From positions 308,696 to 372,695 of the forward strand of contig NZ_LT607653.1 of assembly GCF_900095265.1 (NCBI RefSeq): 64,000 bases of DNA, written 5' to 3'. The notes under the pieces are model-generated. The model did not search any database. It was given only the letters and a program-made list of their open reading frames with translations, and had not been told where the DNA came from. Shown here piece by piece: positions 30,008-38,998 of the stretch. The DNA is from Janthinobacterium sp. UMAB-56 (lineage in GTDB: Bacteria > Pseudomonadota > Gammaproteobacteria > Burkholderiales > Burkholderiaceae_D). A program made the translations under genes and the position numbers. Position 1 is the first letter of the stretch. The number at the start of each line of letters is the position of its first letter.

Positions 30008-30187
30008 TTACAGCGAGTGCAGTTTGGAGCGCACCGAGACGACAGCCTGGTGCAGGATGCGTTCAGCATGGAAGTCGTTTTCGCGCTGTTCGGCGATGGC
30101 TTGCAAGTCGCGCGCATAGCGTTCCAGGCGGGAGCGCAGGTAGGCGCGGTAGATTTTCATGACGAGCGGTTTGGCAGAGACATGCAT
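30008..30187 (-). CDS. Small hypothetical protein, 59 residues
   Basis: A short minus-strand frame starting at the ATG at 30187 with GGGAG eight to nine bases upstream, and ending in TAA at 30008. The protein is basic and charged, with an amphipathic heptad-like stretch (RSRLERYARDLQAIAEQRE), so it is probably soluble and helical. Third codon positions are strongly GC-biased like real genes here. I do not recognise a family. It is convergent with the fused ABC transporter gene, 11 bases away. Confidence 0.6.
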   Translation of the reverse strand: MHVSAKPLVMKIYRAYLRSRLERYARDLQAIAEQRENDFHAERILHQAVVSVRSKLHSL

Positions 30188-30402
30188 GATGTGGCTCCCA
30201 GGTGCGTAATGATGCGTTCATTTTGTGTGAGCGGAATACCGCCACTTTGCGCCATATCAAACGCCATGACCCTGTCAAATTGCTGCGTTTGACATCGCGC
30301 AATGCCATCCAGGCCGAAGATGCCACACTGAATCTTCCCTGCTCGCCTGGTCTTCATCAGCTTCGGGCGCTGATTTCCACAAGCATACTCAAGGAGCGTC
30401 GC

Positions 30403-30540
30403 ATGGTCATTTTTGCCGTGGTTGCTGGCTGCACCGCTTGCCTCACAGTGTACCAAATCTATAAAAAATCGCAGGGTGGCAGTGGGCTTGCGCAACAACA
30501 TATCGGCTTGCACGGTACATTGATTGAACCAAGGAAATAA
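30403..30540 (+). CDS. Small membrane protein, 45 residues
   Basis: Begins at an ATG preceded by AAGGAG with a six-base spacer, an excellent ribosome binding site. The first 19 residues (MVIFAVVAGCTACLTVYQI) form a single membrane segment, then a polar, positively charged tail (YKKSQGG...) follows. No family is recognised. The larger open frame from 30202 containing it has no start signal. It may be a lone small inner-membrane protein. Confidence 0.5.
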   Translation: MVIFAVVAGCTACLTVYQIYKKSQGGSGLAQQHIGLHGTLIEPRK

Positions 30541-30691
30541 TCAGTGGCATCCGGGCGACACTTGCTTAGCGGATTTAAGTGAAATGTAAGGCCCGGTAAG
30601 CAAATGTAAAGGTCGGCGCGGTGACAAGTCGTAGCGTTTATATTGATAACCGTTGATTGCATTCTCCCCCTCCCACTTGACAATGGGTTCA
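30541..30691. other. Gene-free stretch leading to a strong terminator
   Basis: No protein-coding frame is credible here. AAATGTAAGG and AAATGTAAAGG occur as a near direct repeat at about 30582-30613, and CTCCCCCTCCC at 30664-30674 is C-rich and could pair with Shine-Dalgarno sequences. The stretch runs directly into the terminator at 30692-30726, so it is either a 3' untranslated region of the small gene at 30403 or a small RNA. Confidence 0.35.
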
Positions 30692-30726
30692 CCCCGCGGT
30701 GCCGCTAGCCCGTGGGGATTTTTTTT
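30692..30726 (+). terminator. Rho-independent terminator on the plus strand
   Basis: CCCCGCGG pairs with CCGTGGGG (one G-U pair) over a ten-base loop and is followed by A and eight T residues. It points away from 30541-30691. Confidence 0.75.
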
Positions 30727-30737
30727 GGGCAATCGGT

Positions 30738-31244
30738 TTATGCGGGCTTTGGTGTGCCCGCCGACAATTGCGTCAAGGCATCGCCTGTGACCCTGCAGAT
30801 GCGCCAGTCCGGCATCACGTCCGCGCCCATGCCCTTGTAGAAGTTGATCGCGTTTTCATTCCAGTCCAGCACCGACCATTCGAAGCGGCCGCAGTCGCGT
30901 TCGACGGCCAGTTGCGCCAGCGCCACCAGCATCTGCTTGCCATAGCCCTTGCCGCGCACCGATTGCTTCACATACAGGTCTTCCAGGTACAGACCCTTGC
31001 GGCACAGGAAGGTGGAAAAATTATGGAAGAACAGGGCGAACGTCACCACTTCGCCATGTTCCTCGCCGACCAGCGCTTCGCAAGCGGGATGGGCGCCGAA
31101 CAGGCTGTCGTGCAGCATGGATTGCCTGGCGATCATCATGTGTTCGAGTTTTTCAAACACGGCCAGTTCATGGATCATGCCAAAGATGGCTGCCACGTCG
31201 GTTTCCTGGGCGGCGCGGATGGCGAGGGAAGAAGATGTGTTCAT
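30738..31244 (-). CDS. GNAT family N-acetyltransferase (spermidine/spermine acetyltransferase-like)
   Basis: A 168-residue acetyltransferase. The acetyl-CoA binding motif is VRGKGYGKQMLVAL near residues 97-110, preceded by LYLEDLYVKQS and followed by FEWSVLDWNENAINFYKGMGA, the pattern of SSAT-like GNAT proteins that acetylate polyamines or thialysine. The substrate is not provable from sequence. Its start overlaps the end of the EamA exporter gene by four bases (ATGA), so the two are an operon. Confidence 0.82.
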   Translation of the reverse strand: MNTSSSLAIRAAQETDVAAIFGMIHELAVFEKLEHMMIARQSMLHDSLFGAHPACEALVGEEHGEVVTFALFFHNFSTFLCRKGLYLEDLYVKQSVRGKGYGKQMLVALAQLAVERDCGRFEWSVLDWNENAINFYKGMGADVMPDWRICRVTGDALTQLSAGTPKPA

Positions 31245-32194
31245 GTTGCCTTTGCTGATGGAGTGGTGGAAAGGGATGCGATGCTACTCGTCTTGCGCGC
31301 GCCCGACGTCAGGGCCCAGGCCACGCTGGACAGGCACAGCACCATGCCCAGCCATTCGACGGGGGCGGGCCGGTAATGTTCGAACTGCACCGACAGCAGC
31401 ACGGAAATGACGGGCGTGACGACGCCGATATACACGGTTTTTTGCGTGCCGATGCGGGCGATTAAGGTGAAATAGGCGCTGAAGGCGATCACCGAGCCGA
31501 AGATGGCCAGGTATACCAATCCCATCCAGTAACTGGGGCGCGTCGACAATTGCCAGGACTGTCCCGTGGCGACGGCCCAGATGGCCACCATCAAGGTGCC
31601 CCACAGCATGGTCCAGGCCATGGTCAGCATCACGTTGCCGGACTGTTCGCGCACTTTCATGACCAGGGCATTGCCTGCCGTGCTGGACACGGTGGCCACC
31701 AGGGCCAGCATGAATCCGAGCAGGAAGTGGGCATTGCGGCCATTGCCGCCGCCCAGAATATCGTGCAACGCCGCGCCGATGGACTGGTAAAACAGCAGTA
31801 CGATGCCGCAGATGGCGACAAACGCCGCGCAGCACGTGCTCCAGGTGATGGGCGTGCCGAAGGCGATGCGGTTGAGCAAGGGCGTCCAGAACACCATCAG
31901 CGCGAACAGCACGCTGACGAGGGCCGAGACGAGGTACTGTTCCGAACTGTAGGTGCACACGTAGCTGAGGGCAAAGGACGCCAGGCCCTGCAGCAGCATC
32001 CATTTTTGCGCGCGCCAGGGCAGGCGCAAGGTGTCGCCGCGCACGGCGCACCAGGCAAACAGGGTGGCGGACGCGAGGCCGAAGCGGTAGACCACGGAAA
32101 CGGCGGGGGCGACATCGCCCAGCTGCAAGGTGATGGCCCAGAAGGTGGAGCCCCAGATGAGGCAGGCAATGATGAACAGGAGAGGAGAGGACAT
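31241..32194 (-). CDS. EamA/DMT family transporter
   Basis: A 317-residue inner-membrane protein with ten predicted helices in two EamA repeats, beginning MSSPLLFIIACLIWGSTFWA. The family exports amino acids, metabolites or drugs; no substrate can be named. It overlaps the GNAT gene by four bases, suggesting a linked job such as export and acetylation of one compound, which is speculation. The C-terminus is a short hydrophilic Ser/Thr/Lys tail. Confidence 0.82.
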   Translation of the reverse strand: MSSPLLFIIACLIWGSTFWAITLQLGDVAPAVSVVYRFGLASATLFAWCAVRGDTLRLPWRAQKWMLLQGLASFALSYVCTYSSEQYLVSALVSVLFALMVFWTPLLNRIAFGTPITWSTCCAAFVAICGIVLLFYQSIGAALHDILGGGNGRNAHFLLGFMLALVATVSSTAGNALVMKVREQSGNVMLTMAWTMLWGTLMVAIWAVATGQSWQLSTRPSYWMGLVYLAIFGSVIAFSAYFTLIARIGTQKTVYIGVVTPVISVLLSVQFEHYRPAPVEWLGMVLCLSSVAWALTSGARKTSSIASLSTTPSAKAT

Positions 32195-32374
32195 CGCGCA
32201 AGTATACGGGCATCGCGCAGGGATGGCGAGCGCGGTCGAGCATGCTCATGTGTTGCCAAGAGACATACGGCATTGAGCCAGCGCAGTGCTTCTGGAAAAT
32301 ATTAAATTTATGAAAATATTTACATTAACATCAGGTCAGTATTTTCTGAATTGCAGCTTTGAAAGGGGACCGCC
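32195..32374. other. AT-rich leader upstream of a small membrane protein
   Basis: The segment at 32290-32345 is far more AT-rich than the surroundings and repeats GAAAATATT twice (near 32292 and 32311). It is probably promoter DNA for the plus-strand small gene at 32375 and for the minus-strand EamA gene. I could not settle on one -35/-10 pair. Confidence 0.35.
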
Positions 32375-32491
32375 ATGCCAACCTCACTGCAGATCAAAGT
32401 ATGGAGCGTGCTTGTGTATGTCGTTGTGACGACTGTGATTGCCATCTGGCTGCACCCGCCTGCCTTGCTCGCTGCCGGCGCCTTCGGCTGA
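32375..32491 (+). CDS. Very small membrane protein, 38 residues
   Basis: An ATG with AAGGGGA and a five-base spacer upstream opens 38 codons. The peptide has a short polar start (MPTSLQIKVW), one membrane segment (SVLVYVVVTTVIAIWL) and a small Ala-rich tail. No family is recognised. Its end lies 21 bases from the convergent lipoprotein gene. The ribosome binding site and hydrophobic core are the only evidence that it is made. Confidence 0.5.
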   Translation: MPTSLQIKVWSVLVYVVVTTVIAIWLHPPALLAAGAFG

Positions 32492-32512
32492 GCGCATGCG
32501 CCGGCAAGCAGA

Positions 32513-32962
32513 TCAGTGTGTGACGCGGGTCTTGCGGCCGTCCGACAGCAGGCGCACGCGCTCGCCCGGGCGGAACAGTTCATCCGCGTCTTGCACGATG
32601 GCGCGCATGTCGCCATTGTCCAGGCGCACGGTGATTTCCAGGCCGGCCTTGTTCGATGCATTCGCTTCGATACTCTTGCCCGCCATGCCGCCGGCGACGG
32701 CGCCGAGGATGCTGGCAGCGATGGCGCCCTTGCCGCCACCGACTGTCGAGCCGGCCACGCCGCCCAGCGCCGCGCCAGCCAGCACGCCCGTGCCCGTTTC
32801 ACCCTTGTCGATGGTCACCTGGCGCACGGATTCAACCGTGCCCATGCGAACCGATTGTTCATTCTGCGCCTGGCGCGCGTTGTAGACATTCGCCGAGTTC
32901 GGTTGTACGGCGCAGCCGGCCAGGGTGGCCAGCAATGCCACTGCAATCATTGGTGCTTTCAT
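32513..32962 (-). CDS. Glycine zipper 2TM domain lipoprotein
   Basis: A 149-residue outer-membrane lipoprotein. The lipobox is LAGC (Cys near residue 17) after MKAPMIAVALLAT. The middle holds a glycine zipper (GVLAGAALGGVAGSTVGGG then AIAASILGAVAGGMAG), as in SlyB and the 17-kDa antigen family. The C-terminus (EITVRLDNGDMRAIVQDAD) resembles the small beta domain often found in SlyB-like proteins. AAGGGAG before the ATG at 32962 overrides the longer frame to 32980. The role is envelope integrity by family analogy. Confidence 0.88.
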   Translation of the reverse strand: MKAPMIAVALLATLAGCAVQPNSANVYNARQAQNEQSVRMGTVESVRQVTIDKGETGTGVLAGAALGGVAGSTVGGGKGAIAASILGAVAGGMAGKSIEANASNKAGLEITVRLDNGDMRAIVQDADELFRPGERVRLLSDGRKTRVTH

Positions 32963-33106
32963 GTGGACTCCCTTGGACAAAAGTTAGTTGCCGATTGCGT
33001 CGACCGGCAGATGATGACTTATCATAAGGACACTTGCGGCAGATACCTAGTTGCGAATAGTAAAAATCTGTTACCGGCCCTGCGTCACCACGTGATCGCT
33101 TGCCGC

Positions 33107-33535
33107 TCAATACGCCAACCGCAAGCGCCGGTACAAAAATCCCAGCACGAACAGCGGCCCGACCAGTAAAAAGCGCACATCGTCGAGGAACGACGGTTTC
33201 TTGCCTTCGATCTGGTGGCCGATGAACTGGCCTATCCAGGCCAGCACGAACAGCGCCAGCGACACGGGCAGGATGGTCAGTGCCGGCATGAGCAGCAGCA
33301 GGCCCAGCATGGTGGCCAGCATCGCCAGCATGCCCGCCGCAAACGGGCGCGACAGCTTGTAATAATAGTATAAGGCCAGAATACTGCCGAGCAGCGCCAC
33401 GCTGGGGTGTACGCTCCACAGCAGTCCCAGCAGGCTGAAAACGATCAGCGGCACGCACACGATGTGCACCCATTCATTGACATGGTTGCGGTGGCTTTCG
33501 CCATACCGGGCCAGCAGGGTGTCGATGGTGCGCAT
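33107..33535 (-). CDS. Mpo1-like (DUF962) membrane protein
   Basis: A 142-residue protein with four membrane helices. It starts MRTIDTLLARYGESHRNHVN and has the conserved histidines in HRNHVNEWVHIVCVPL and GQFIGHQIEGKKPSFL. The yeast homologue Mpo1 is an Fe(II) dioxygenase in 2-hydroxy fatty acid alpha-oxidation; bacterial members are untested but keep the histidines. It is followed by a gene-free stretch of about 140 bases and then the glycine zipper gene on the same strand. Confidence 0.85.
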   Translation of the reverse strand: MRTIDTLLARYGESHRNHVNEWVHIVCVPLIVFSLLGLLWSVHPSVALLGSILALYYYYKLSRPFAAGMLAMLATMLGLLLLMPALTILPVSLALFVLAWIGQFIGHQIEGKKPSFLDDVRFLLVGPLFVLGFLYRRLRLAY

Positions 33536-33597
33536 GGGCGGTCTCTTGTGTTGGGACGGGTGTCCGGGAATTCTACACCGTCGCGTGGCCGGGTAAA

Positions 33598-34155
33598 ATG
33601 GGCTTTCGTTTTCCCTTCAGGACCGCTCAGTTGAATAGCCCAGCCTTCTTGCCCGACATTGCCGCCGAGCCGCGCAAACGCTGTTTCGACCCTGTCGTCG
33701 ACGCCGGCACGCGCTTGTTGATACTGGGCAGCCTGCCTGGCGAAAAATCGCTGGCGCACAGCCAATACTATGCGCATCCGCAAAACAAGTTCTGGATGCT
33801 GCTGGGCGAGGTGCTGGGTGTGGAGTTGAAGAGCCTGCCCTATGTAGAGCGCCTGGCAACCTTGCTGGCGCACGGCGTGGGCTTGTGGGATGTGGTGGCG
33901 CAGGCGCAGCGCATGGGTAGCCTGGACAGCAATATCCGCGCCCGCGACGACAATGACCTCGTGGCCCTTGCCGCCAGCCTGCCGCAGCTGCAGACGATCG
34001 CCTTCAACGGCGGCACGGCCGCGAAGCTGGGCATCAAGGTGCTGGGCGAACACGCGCAGCGCTACCGCATCGTCAGCTTGCCCTCGAGCAGCCCCGCTTA
34101 CACGCTGGCGTATGGCGCCAAGTTGCTGCAATGGGAAACATTAGTGCCGTTTTGA
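33598..34155 (+). CDS. DNA-deoxyinosine (hypoxanthine) glycosylase, uracil-DNA glycosylase superfamily
   Basis: About 174-185 residues of the HDG/UDG-superfamily type. LLILGSLPGEKSLAHSQYYA (near 40-59) and HPQNKFWMLLGEVL form the active-site region, and LPSSSPAYT the DNA-intercalation loop motif. It should remove deaminated bases such as hypoxanthine for base excision repair. The ATG at 33598 lacks a good ribosome binding site; a TTG at 33631 with AGGA upstream, giving a start at NSPAFLPD, is a serious alternative. It is divergent from the Mpo1-like gene. Confidence 0.82.
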   Translation: MGFRFPFRTAQLNSPAFLPDIAAEPRKRCFDPVVDAGTRLLILGSLPGEKSLAHSQYYAHPQNKFWMLLGEVLGVELKSLPYVERLATLLAHGVGLWDVVAQAQRMGSLDSNIRARDDNDLVALAASLPQLQTIAFNGGTAAKLGIKVLGEHAQRYRIVSLPSSSPAYTLAYGAKLLQWETLVPF

Positions 34156-34182
34156 TGCTGGGTGCCCGCCCGCGCCAGCTGC

Positions 34183-35391
34183 TTACGCCGGCGCGTACGG
34201 CTGCGCTTCCAGCGGCTGTCCCTTGGCATCGAATTTCAGCGCCACGGACAAACTGGTCACGCCGATGGTCGCCAGCGCATCGCAGATGTCGTCGACTTCG
34301 TCCTGCAGGTCGGCGGCCAGGTCCAGCGGCTTGTCGGCGCTGTGCAGCAGTTCGCCGCCCGCCGTGCTGACGTTGACGCGCAGCAGCATTTCGCCATGCT
34401 CATCGGCCGGACCGACGACCACCGAGACGTCGCCCGCGTCCACCTTGTTTTCCGCCAATGCATGGTTGATGCCCGACATCATCTGCAGCATCGCATACTC
34501 GCTCATGCCTTGTTCCTTGCCGCCGTGGAATAGATCCTGGTAGAGGAAGCTCACTTCCAGGGCGCTGCCGGCAGGCGCCAGGCAGCGTTTCACCAGCCCG
34601 CCGACTTCCGTCGTCCACTGCTGATAACGGGCCAGGCGCGCATCGAACCAGGCGTCGAGCGCCGCTTCATCCTTGGGTTCTGCATAGAAAGGGTCGTCCA
34701 CGCGCTTGAGGGCAAAGCCCAGCAGGAAGCGCAGTTCGACGGCCGTGTCCTGCGGGCCGAAGGCCGTCTCGCTCCAGCCGACGATGCTGCTTTCCAGGCC
34801 CGGCGTGGCGACGATTTTCTTGTCTGTCATCGATGAGTACGCATCGCGCACCATCTCGTGCAGGTGGCTATAGGTGATGCGGTCGATTTCATCGAGGTCG
34901 TAGGCGTGGCTCATCAAAACCACCTTGGCCTTGGCGCTTTCCAGTTGAGACTGTTGAAAACTCTTCACCAGTGCTTCGAAAGCGTCCTGGTCCTGGAAGC
35001 TGTCCGCTTCCTTCAGGCCACCCGTGTTTTGCACCAGCAGGGGCACGACGAAGGCGTTGATTTCCATGGCCGGGGCATTCTCGCGGCGGATCACGGAAAT
35101 CGAGGCCGCTTCCTCGATATGGCTGCGCAAATACTGGTAGGCGCCCACGTCTTCGTACTTGGCGCGCTCGATGGCGTCGTACAGGATTTCATCCTTCTTT
35201 TGATTCAAGGCCTTGCGGATCAGGCGGCCGAACTCGACGGCTTGCTCGGCCAGCACCGTGCCCTGCGATTCGCTGTCTTCCTGCTCCGCCAGGTTCAGGG
35301 CCATCGTGCACAGCATGCGCGTGACGGCTTCATCCTTGTCTTCAGGCGTGTTGGCGGATTTACGGGGAACAGGGCGCTTATTTTTGGGCAT
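34183..35391 (-). CDS. DUF2863-like protein of unknown function
   Basis: A 402-residue soluble acidic protein. The ATG at 35391 (MPKNKRPVPRKSAN) is preferred over a TTG at 35400. No catalytic motif, membrane segment or signal peptide is visible; the composition is mixed alpha/beta with a charged N-terminal tail. It resembles proteins of the DUF2863 family, which I know only from betaproteobacteria, and this assignment is tentative. It converges on the glycosylase gene and follows the HDOD gene on the same strand 105 bases on. Confidence 0.6.
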   Translation of the reverse strand: MPKNKRPVPRKSANTPEDKDEAVTRMLCTMALNLAEQEDSESQGTVLAEQAVEFGRLIRKALNQKKDEILYDAIERAKYEDVGAYQYLRSHIEEAASISVIRRENAPAMEINAFVVPLLVQNTGGLKEADSFQDQDAFEALVKSFQQSQLESAKAKVVLMSHAYDLDEIDRITYSHLHEMVRDAYSSMTDKKIVATPGLESSIVGWSETAFGPQDTAVELRFLLGFALKRVDDPFYAEPKDEAALDAWFDARLARYQQWTTEVGGLVKRCLAPAGSALEVSFLYQDLFHGGKEQGMSEYAMLQMMSGINHALAENKVDAGDVSVVVGPADEHGEMLLRVNVSTAGGELLHSADKPLDLAADLQDEVDDICDALATIGVTSLSVALKFDAKGQPLEAQPYAPA

Positions 35392-35496
35392 GGCGATCAA
35401 CAGGTTAAGAAAGACGGGTCAGGCAAACGGAAACAGGCGCCAAGGCTTTGCCTGGCGCCGGACAGATCATACAGGCGGACGCGGCCGCCTGATACC

Positions 35497-36366
35497 TCAA
35501 TGGTCGGTATCGAACATCTCGTGCAACTCGTCGAGCAGGTCGGCCGCTTCTTCCTGCGACAGGCCGAGATGCTGGCAAGCAAGTTCGCCGCCTTTGTCCC
35601 ACTCCAGCGAGGTACTGTTGCCATGGTAGCGCTGAATGCCTTTTTCGGCCAGCAGCGACAGGGCGACGAGCGAGCGGATGGCGTCGTCCGTGGACGGGTC
35701 GGCCAATACTGTGTAGTCGTGGTGGTGCAGGATCGCCCAGGAAACATCGGAAGACAAGCCCCAGTTGCGCGCCAGCAAGCAACCGATGGCCGCGTGGTTG
35801 GTCTGGTGGCGCGCGTCTTCCAGGCTGGTGAAGCAATTGTGCGCATCATTGGCCGCCGCCGCGTACGTGTTGACGTAGTCGGGGAAGCGGTTCATCAGCA
35901 GGGGCACGCCGATGTCGCAGAACAGGCCGAAGGTATGGGCGATGTCGGGCGGGGCGATGCGCAGCTTGCGTGACGTAAATACCAGGGCGCGCGCACGCTT
36001 GGCCGACACGTCCCAGAAATTGCTCAGTTCCACGCCTTCCGCTTCCAGTGCCTGGCGTGCCAGCAGCCCCGTCATCATGGCGCTGCATTGGTTAATGCCG
36101 AGAAAGTTGATGCCTTGCTCGACGGACTTGGCCTTGCGCGCGGCGCCATAGAACGGAGAATTGGCAAGTTTCAGCAGGGCGCCCGACATGCCGACGTCGT
36201 CGGCGATGATGCGCGCGATGCGTCGCGGCGACGGGTCGTCTTCGGCCAGTTCGCGCTGCAGGTCGACCAGCAGGCTGGGACGCGGCGGGATACGGATGGA
36301 ACGCATCAAGGCGTCAACCGGATCTTCCTGCACTACCTGCTTTTGCGCTGCCGCTCTCATCATCAC
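35497..36366 (-). CDS. HDOD domain protein
   Basis: A 289-residue single-domain protein of the HD-related output domain family. RIPPRPSLLVDLQRELAEDD opens the domain near residue 25, SGALLKLANSPFYG lies near 60, and WAILHHHDYTVL lies near 212, where true HD phosphohydrolases would carry metal ligands. HDOD proteins usually act in signalling with cyclic di-GMP or chemotaxis proteins and lack proven enzyme activity. It ends in an acidic tail. No partner domain (EAL, receiver) is fused here. Confidence 0.85.
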   Translation of the reverse strand: MMMRAAAQKQVVQEDPVDALMRSIRIPPRPSLLVDLQRELAEDDPSPRRIARIIADDVGMSGALLKLANSPFYGAARKAKSVEQGINFLGINQCSAMMTGLLARQALEAEGVELSNFWDVSAKRARALVFTSRKLRIAPPDIAHTFGLFCDIGVPLLMNRFPDYVNTYAAAANDAHNCFTSLEDARHQTNHAAIGCLLARNWGLSSDVSWAILHHHDYTVLADPSTDDAIRSLVALSLLAEKGIQRYHGNSTSLEWDKGGELACQHLGLSQEEAADLLDELHEMFDTDH

Positions 36367-36648
36367 GCTTTCATCATCATTTTTGTGCCCGGTGCTTATT
36401 CTGTCGCGCTGCCGCTGCCCGCTTCAGTAGCGTCTGGCGCAGTGCCCGACGATTATCGCTGTTTATGCGTGGCAATAGTTCATATCTACAATATATTCTC
36501 GCAAAAATCCCCGTTTGGCCTGCTCCTGTCGAGATTGTCGTCATGTTACGACGATGCCCATCTTGGAATTCGTGATTAAAAGATTAAGTTCTATTTTTTC
36601 ACGGCGGGGCAAGGCGTGCAACGCGATGCGTGGAGGTAAAATTGCCTG

Positions 36649-37227
36649 ATGAAAAAAATCCTCGCGGGTATCGACTTTGCGGACGATGCCAGTAGCGTGG
36701 CGCGCCAGCTGATCGGTGTGACCGTGCTGGTTGACGGCGTAGGCGGGCGTATCGTGGAAACGGAAGCGTATGACCGGCTGGACCCCGCTTCGCACACGTA
36801 TGGCGGCATGACGCCGCGCAATGCGGCCATGTTCGGCCCGCCCGCGCACGCCTATGTCTACCGCTCGTACGGCATCCACTGGTGCCTGAATTTTGTGTGC
36901 CGCGAAGCGGGCCATGGCGCGGGCGTACTGATCCGCGCCATCGAGCCACAGGCGGGACTCGATACCATGCGTGAACGGCGCGGCGCCGAGGATGTGCGGC
37001 TGCTTTGCTCGGGGCCGGGCAAGGTGTGCCAGGCGCTCGGCGTGAGCCATGTGCAGAATCGCCTGGCGCTCGATGCGCCGCCGTTCATGCTGCTGGCCCG
37101 CGAGGAAGAAGTGACGGTGCAGGCGGGGCCGCGCATCGGCATTTCCAGGGCGATGGAGACGCCGTGGCGCTTCGTGCTGGCCGGTTCGCGCTACCTGAGT
37201 AAACCGCTGCGCGCGCCTGCCTCCTAG
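36649..37227 (+). CDS. 3-methyladenine DNA glycosylase (AAG/MPG family)
   Basis: A 192-residue base excision repair glycosylase of the mammalian AAG type. The catalytic glutamate is in GRIVETEAYDRLDPASHTYG (near 34-53), with TPRNAAMFGPPAHAYVYRSY and CSGPGKVCQALGV (near 121) following. It excises 3-methyladenine, hypoxanthine and ethenoadenine. GGAGG occurs upstream but 12 bases from the ATG, so translation may be modest. It converges on the chemoreceptor gene, 15 bases apart. Confidence 0.92.
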   Translation: MKKILAGIDFADDASSVARQLIGVTVLVDGVGGRIVETEAYDRLDPASHTYGGMTPRNAAMFGPPAHAYVYRSYGIHWCLNFVCREAGHGAGVLIRAIEPQAGLDTMRERRGAEDVRLLCSGPGKVCQALGVSHVQNRLALDAPPFMLLAREEEVTVQAGPRIGISRAMETPWRFVLAGSRYLSKPLRAPAS

Positions 37228-37242
37228 CCGTCCGGCCCGGTG

Positions 37243-38934
37243 TCAGGCGCCGCGCTGGTGGCGGGGCGTGGTGCTGCGAGGGATGCCGCGTAGCGGGCTG
37301 TGCAGCGCTCGCCGCTCGCTTCTCTTGGCGGGGCCGGCCGGATGCTGGAATGCCTCCCCTTCGGTGTGGCCTGCCGGCGTGGCAGGGCGCTCGTCCAGGG
37401 TAAATACGCTGACTGCCGCCGACAATTTGACGGCCTGGTCCTGCAGGCTGGCCGCCGCCGACGCCGCCTGCTCCACCAGGGCAGCGTTTTGCTGGGTGAC
37501 GTCATCCATTTGCGCGACGGCATGGTTCACTTCCGTGATGCCGGACGCCTGCTCTGCGCTGGCCTGTTTCACGCGCTGGATGATGGCATCGACTTGCTGC
37601 ACCGAGGCGACGATGGCCCCCATGCTGTCGCCCGCCTGCTGCACGGCAACGCTGCCGCCATCGATGGTGCTCACGGATGTGGCGATCAGGGTCTTGATTT
37701 CCCTGGCCGCCTGCGCCGAGCGTTGCGCCAGGGTGCGCACTTCGGAGGCCACCACGGCAAACCCGCGGCCTTGCTCGCCCGCGCGCGCCGCTTCCACCGC
37801 CGCATTCAGCGCGAGGATATTGGTCTGGAAGGAAATACCATCGATCACGCCAATAATATCCACGATCTGGCGCGAATTGGCGCGTATTGTCGCCATCGTC
37901 GTCACGGCTTGCTGCATCGACGCCCCCCCTTGCACGGCCAGGGTGGAGGCTTGCCCCGCCAGCTCACAGGCCAGTTCGGCGTTGTCCGCATTGTTGTTGA
38001 CGGCTTGCGTCAAGGTTTCCATGGCGCTCGACGTTTCTTCCAGTGAACTGGCTTGCATTTCCGTGCGGGCCGACAGATCCAGATTACCCGTGGCAATTTC
38101 GCGCGAGGCCGTGTCGATCGATTGCACGGCGTCCATGATGGTGCGCAAGGTCCGGTTCAGGTGAGCGATGGTCTGGTCCAGCACGCGCGAGGTGGCGGCG
38201 ATTTCGTCATTGCCCTGCTTGGGCGCGCCAGCCATCAGCTTGCCCGCCGCCAGGTCTTGCACGGCATCAGCAATGCCGCGGATTTCCCCCAGCATGGCGC
38301 GCCGCACCAGCATGGTCACCACGATGGAGACGAGGATCGACAGCAGCACGGTCAGCAGCAAGCTCCAGCCCAGGTTGCGAAATTCGGCGCTGGCCGTCGC
38401 ATGGGCCTGGCTGCTGAGCGTCGTTTCCAAGGCCGCCAGTTGCGCCAGTTGCGTATTGAACTGGCCGAACCGGGTTTCTGCCTTGAGCATGGAATTGGTG
38501 GCGATCGACTGGTCCATCTGCGCCATTTCCATGGTTTCCAGCACCGCCTTGCGATAGCCGGTCAGTGCCGTGATGGCCGCATCGACCAGGGTGCGCTCGG
38601 CGCCCGTCGCCGTGGAACGCAGCGTGGCCAGCTGGGTGCCGATCGCCACGTGGCGCGCCTTGATCTGTTGCTCCAGTGTCGAGAGGCGGGCCTGGGCGAA
38701 GCTGCCATTCGTCCATGACAGTAATTGGTACATATTGCCATGCACATGCTTGGCCTCGCCGACGACGTCGGCGGCCGCCTTCAAATGCGCGATGCGCACC
38801 AGCACCATGTTTTCCAGCGAGGCATTTTGCCGCACCATGCCATACCAGGCGCCACTCGAGCTGAATATCAGCAGCAGCAAGACCAGTGTGGGAGCCAGCA
38901 ATAATTTTGGTCCGATGCGTAGTGTATTGAGCAT
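37243..38934 (-). CDS. Methyl-accepting chemotaxis protein
   Basis: A 563-residue transducer. An N-terminal membrane helix ([17 protein letters not shown]), a periplasmic four-helix-type domain (about 35-215), a second helix ([20 protein letters not shown]), a HAMP region, then a methylation/signalling domain with the invariant hairpin [31 protein letters not shown] precedes the ATG at 38934; the frame open to 39180 has no support. No C-terminal NWETF pentapeptide for CheR is present; the tail is basic and disordered. It lies 64 bases downstream of a periplasmic cache protein gene. Confidence 0.9.
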   Translation of the reverse strand: MLNTLRIGPKLLLAPTLVLLLLIFSSSGAWYGMVRQNASLENMVLVRIAHLKAAADVVGEAKHVHGNMYQLLSWTNGSFAQARLSTLEQQIKARHVAIGTQLATLRSTATGAERTLVDAAITALTGYRKAVLETMEMAQMDQSIATNSMLKAETRFGQFNTQLAQLAALETTLSSQAHATASAEFRNLGWSLLLTVLLSILVSIVVTMLVRRAMLGEIRGIADAVQDLAAGKLMAGAPKQGNDEIAATSRVLDQTIAHLNRTLRTIMDAVQSIDTASREIATGNLDLSARTEMQASSLEETSSAMETLTQAVNNNADNAELACELAGQASTLAVQGGASMQQAVTTMATIRANSRQIVDIIGVIDGISFQTNILALNAAVEAARAGEQGRGFAVVASEVRTLAQRSAQAAREIKTLIATSVSTIDGGSVAVQQAGDSMGAIVASVQQVDAIIQRVKQASAEQASGITEVNHAVAQMDDVTQQNAALVEQAASAAASLQDQAVKLSAAVSVFTLDERPATPAGHTEGEAFQHPAGPAKRSERRALHSPLRGIPRSTTPRHQRGA

Positions 38935-38998
38935 GCCTGACTCCTGGCTATGGCTGTTCAAACCGCAGGCGGCGCGCGGCGTGCGCTCCGCCCCTGCC

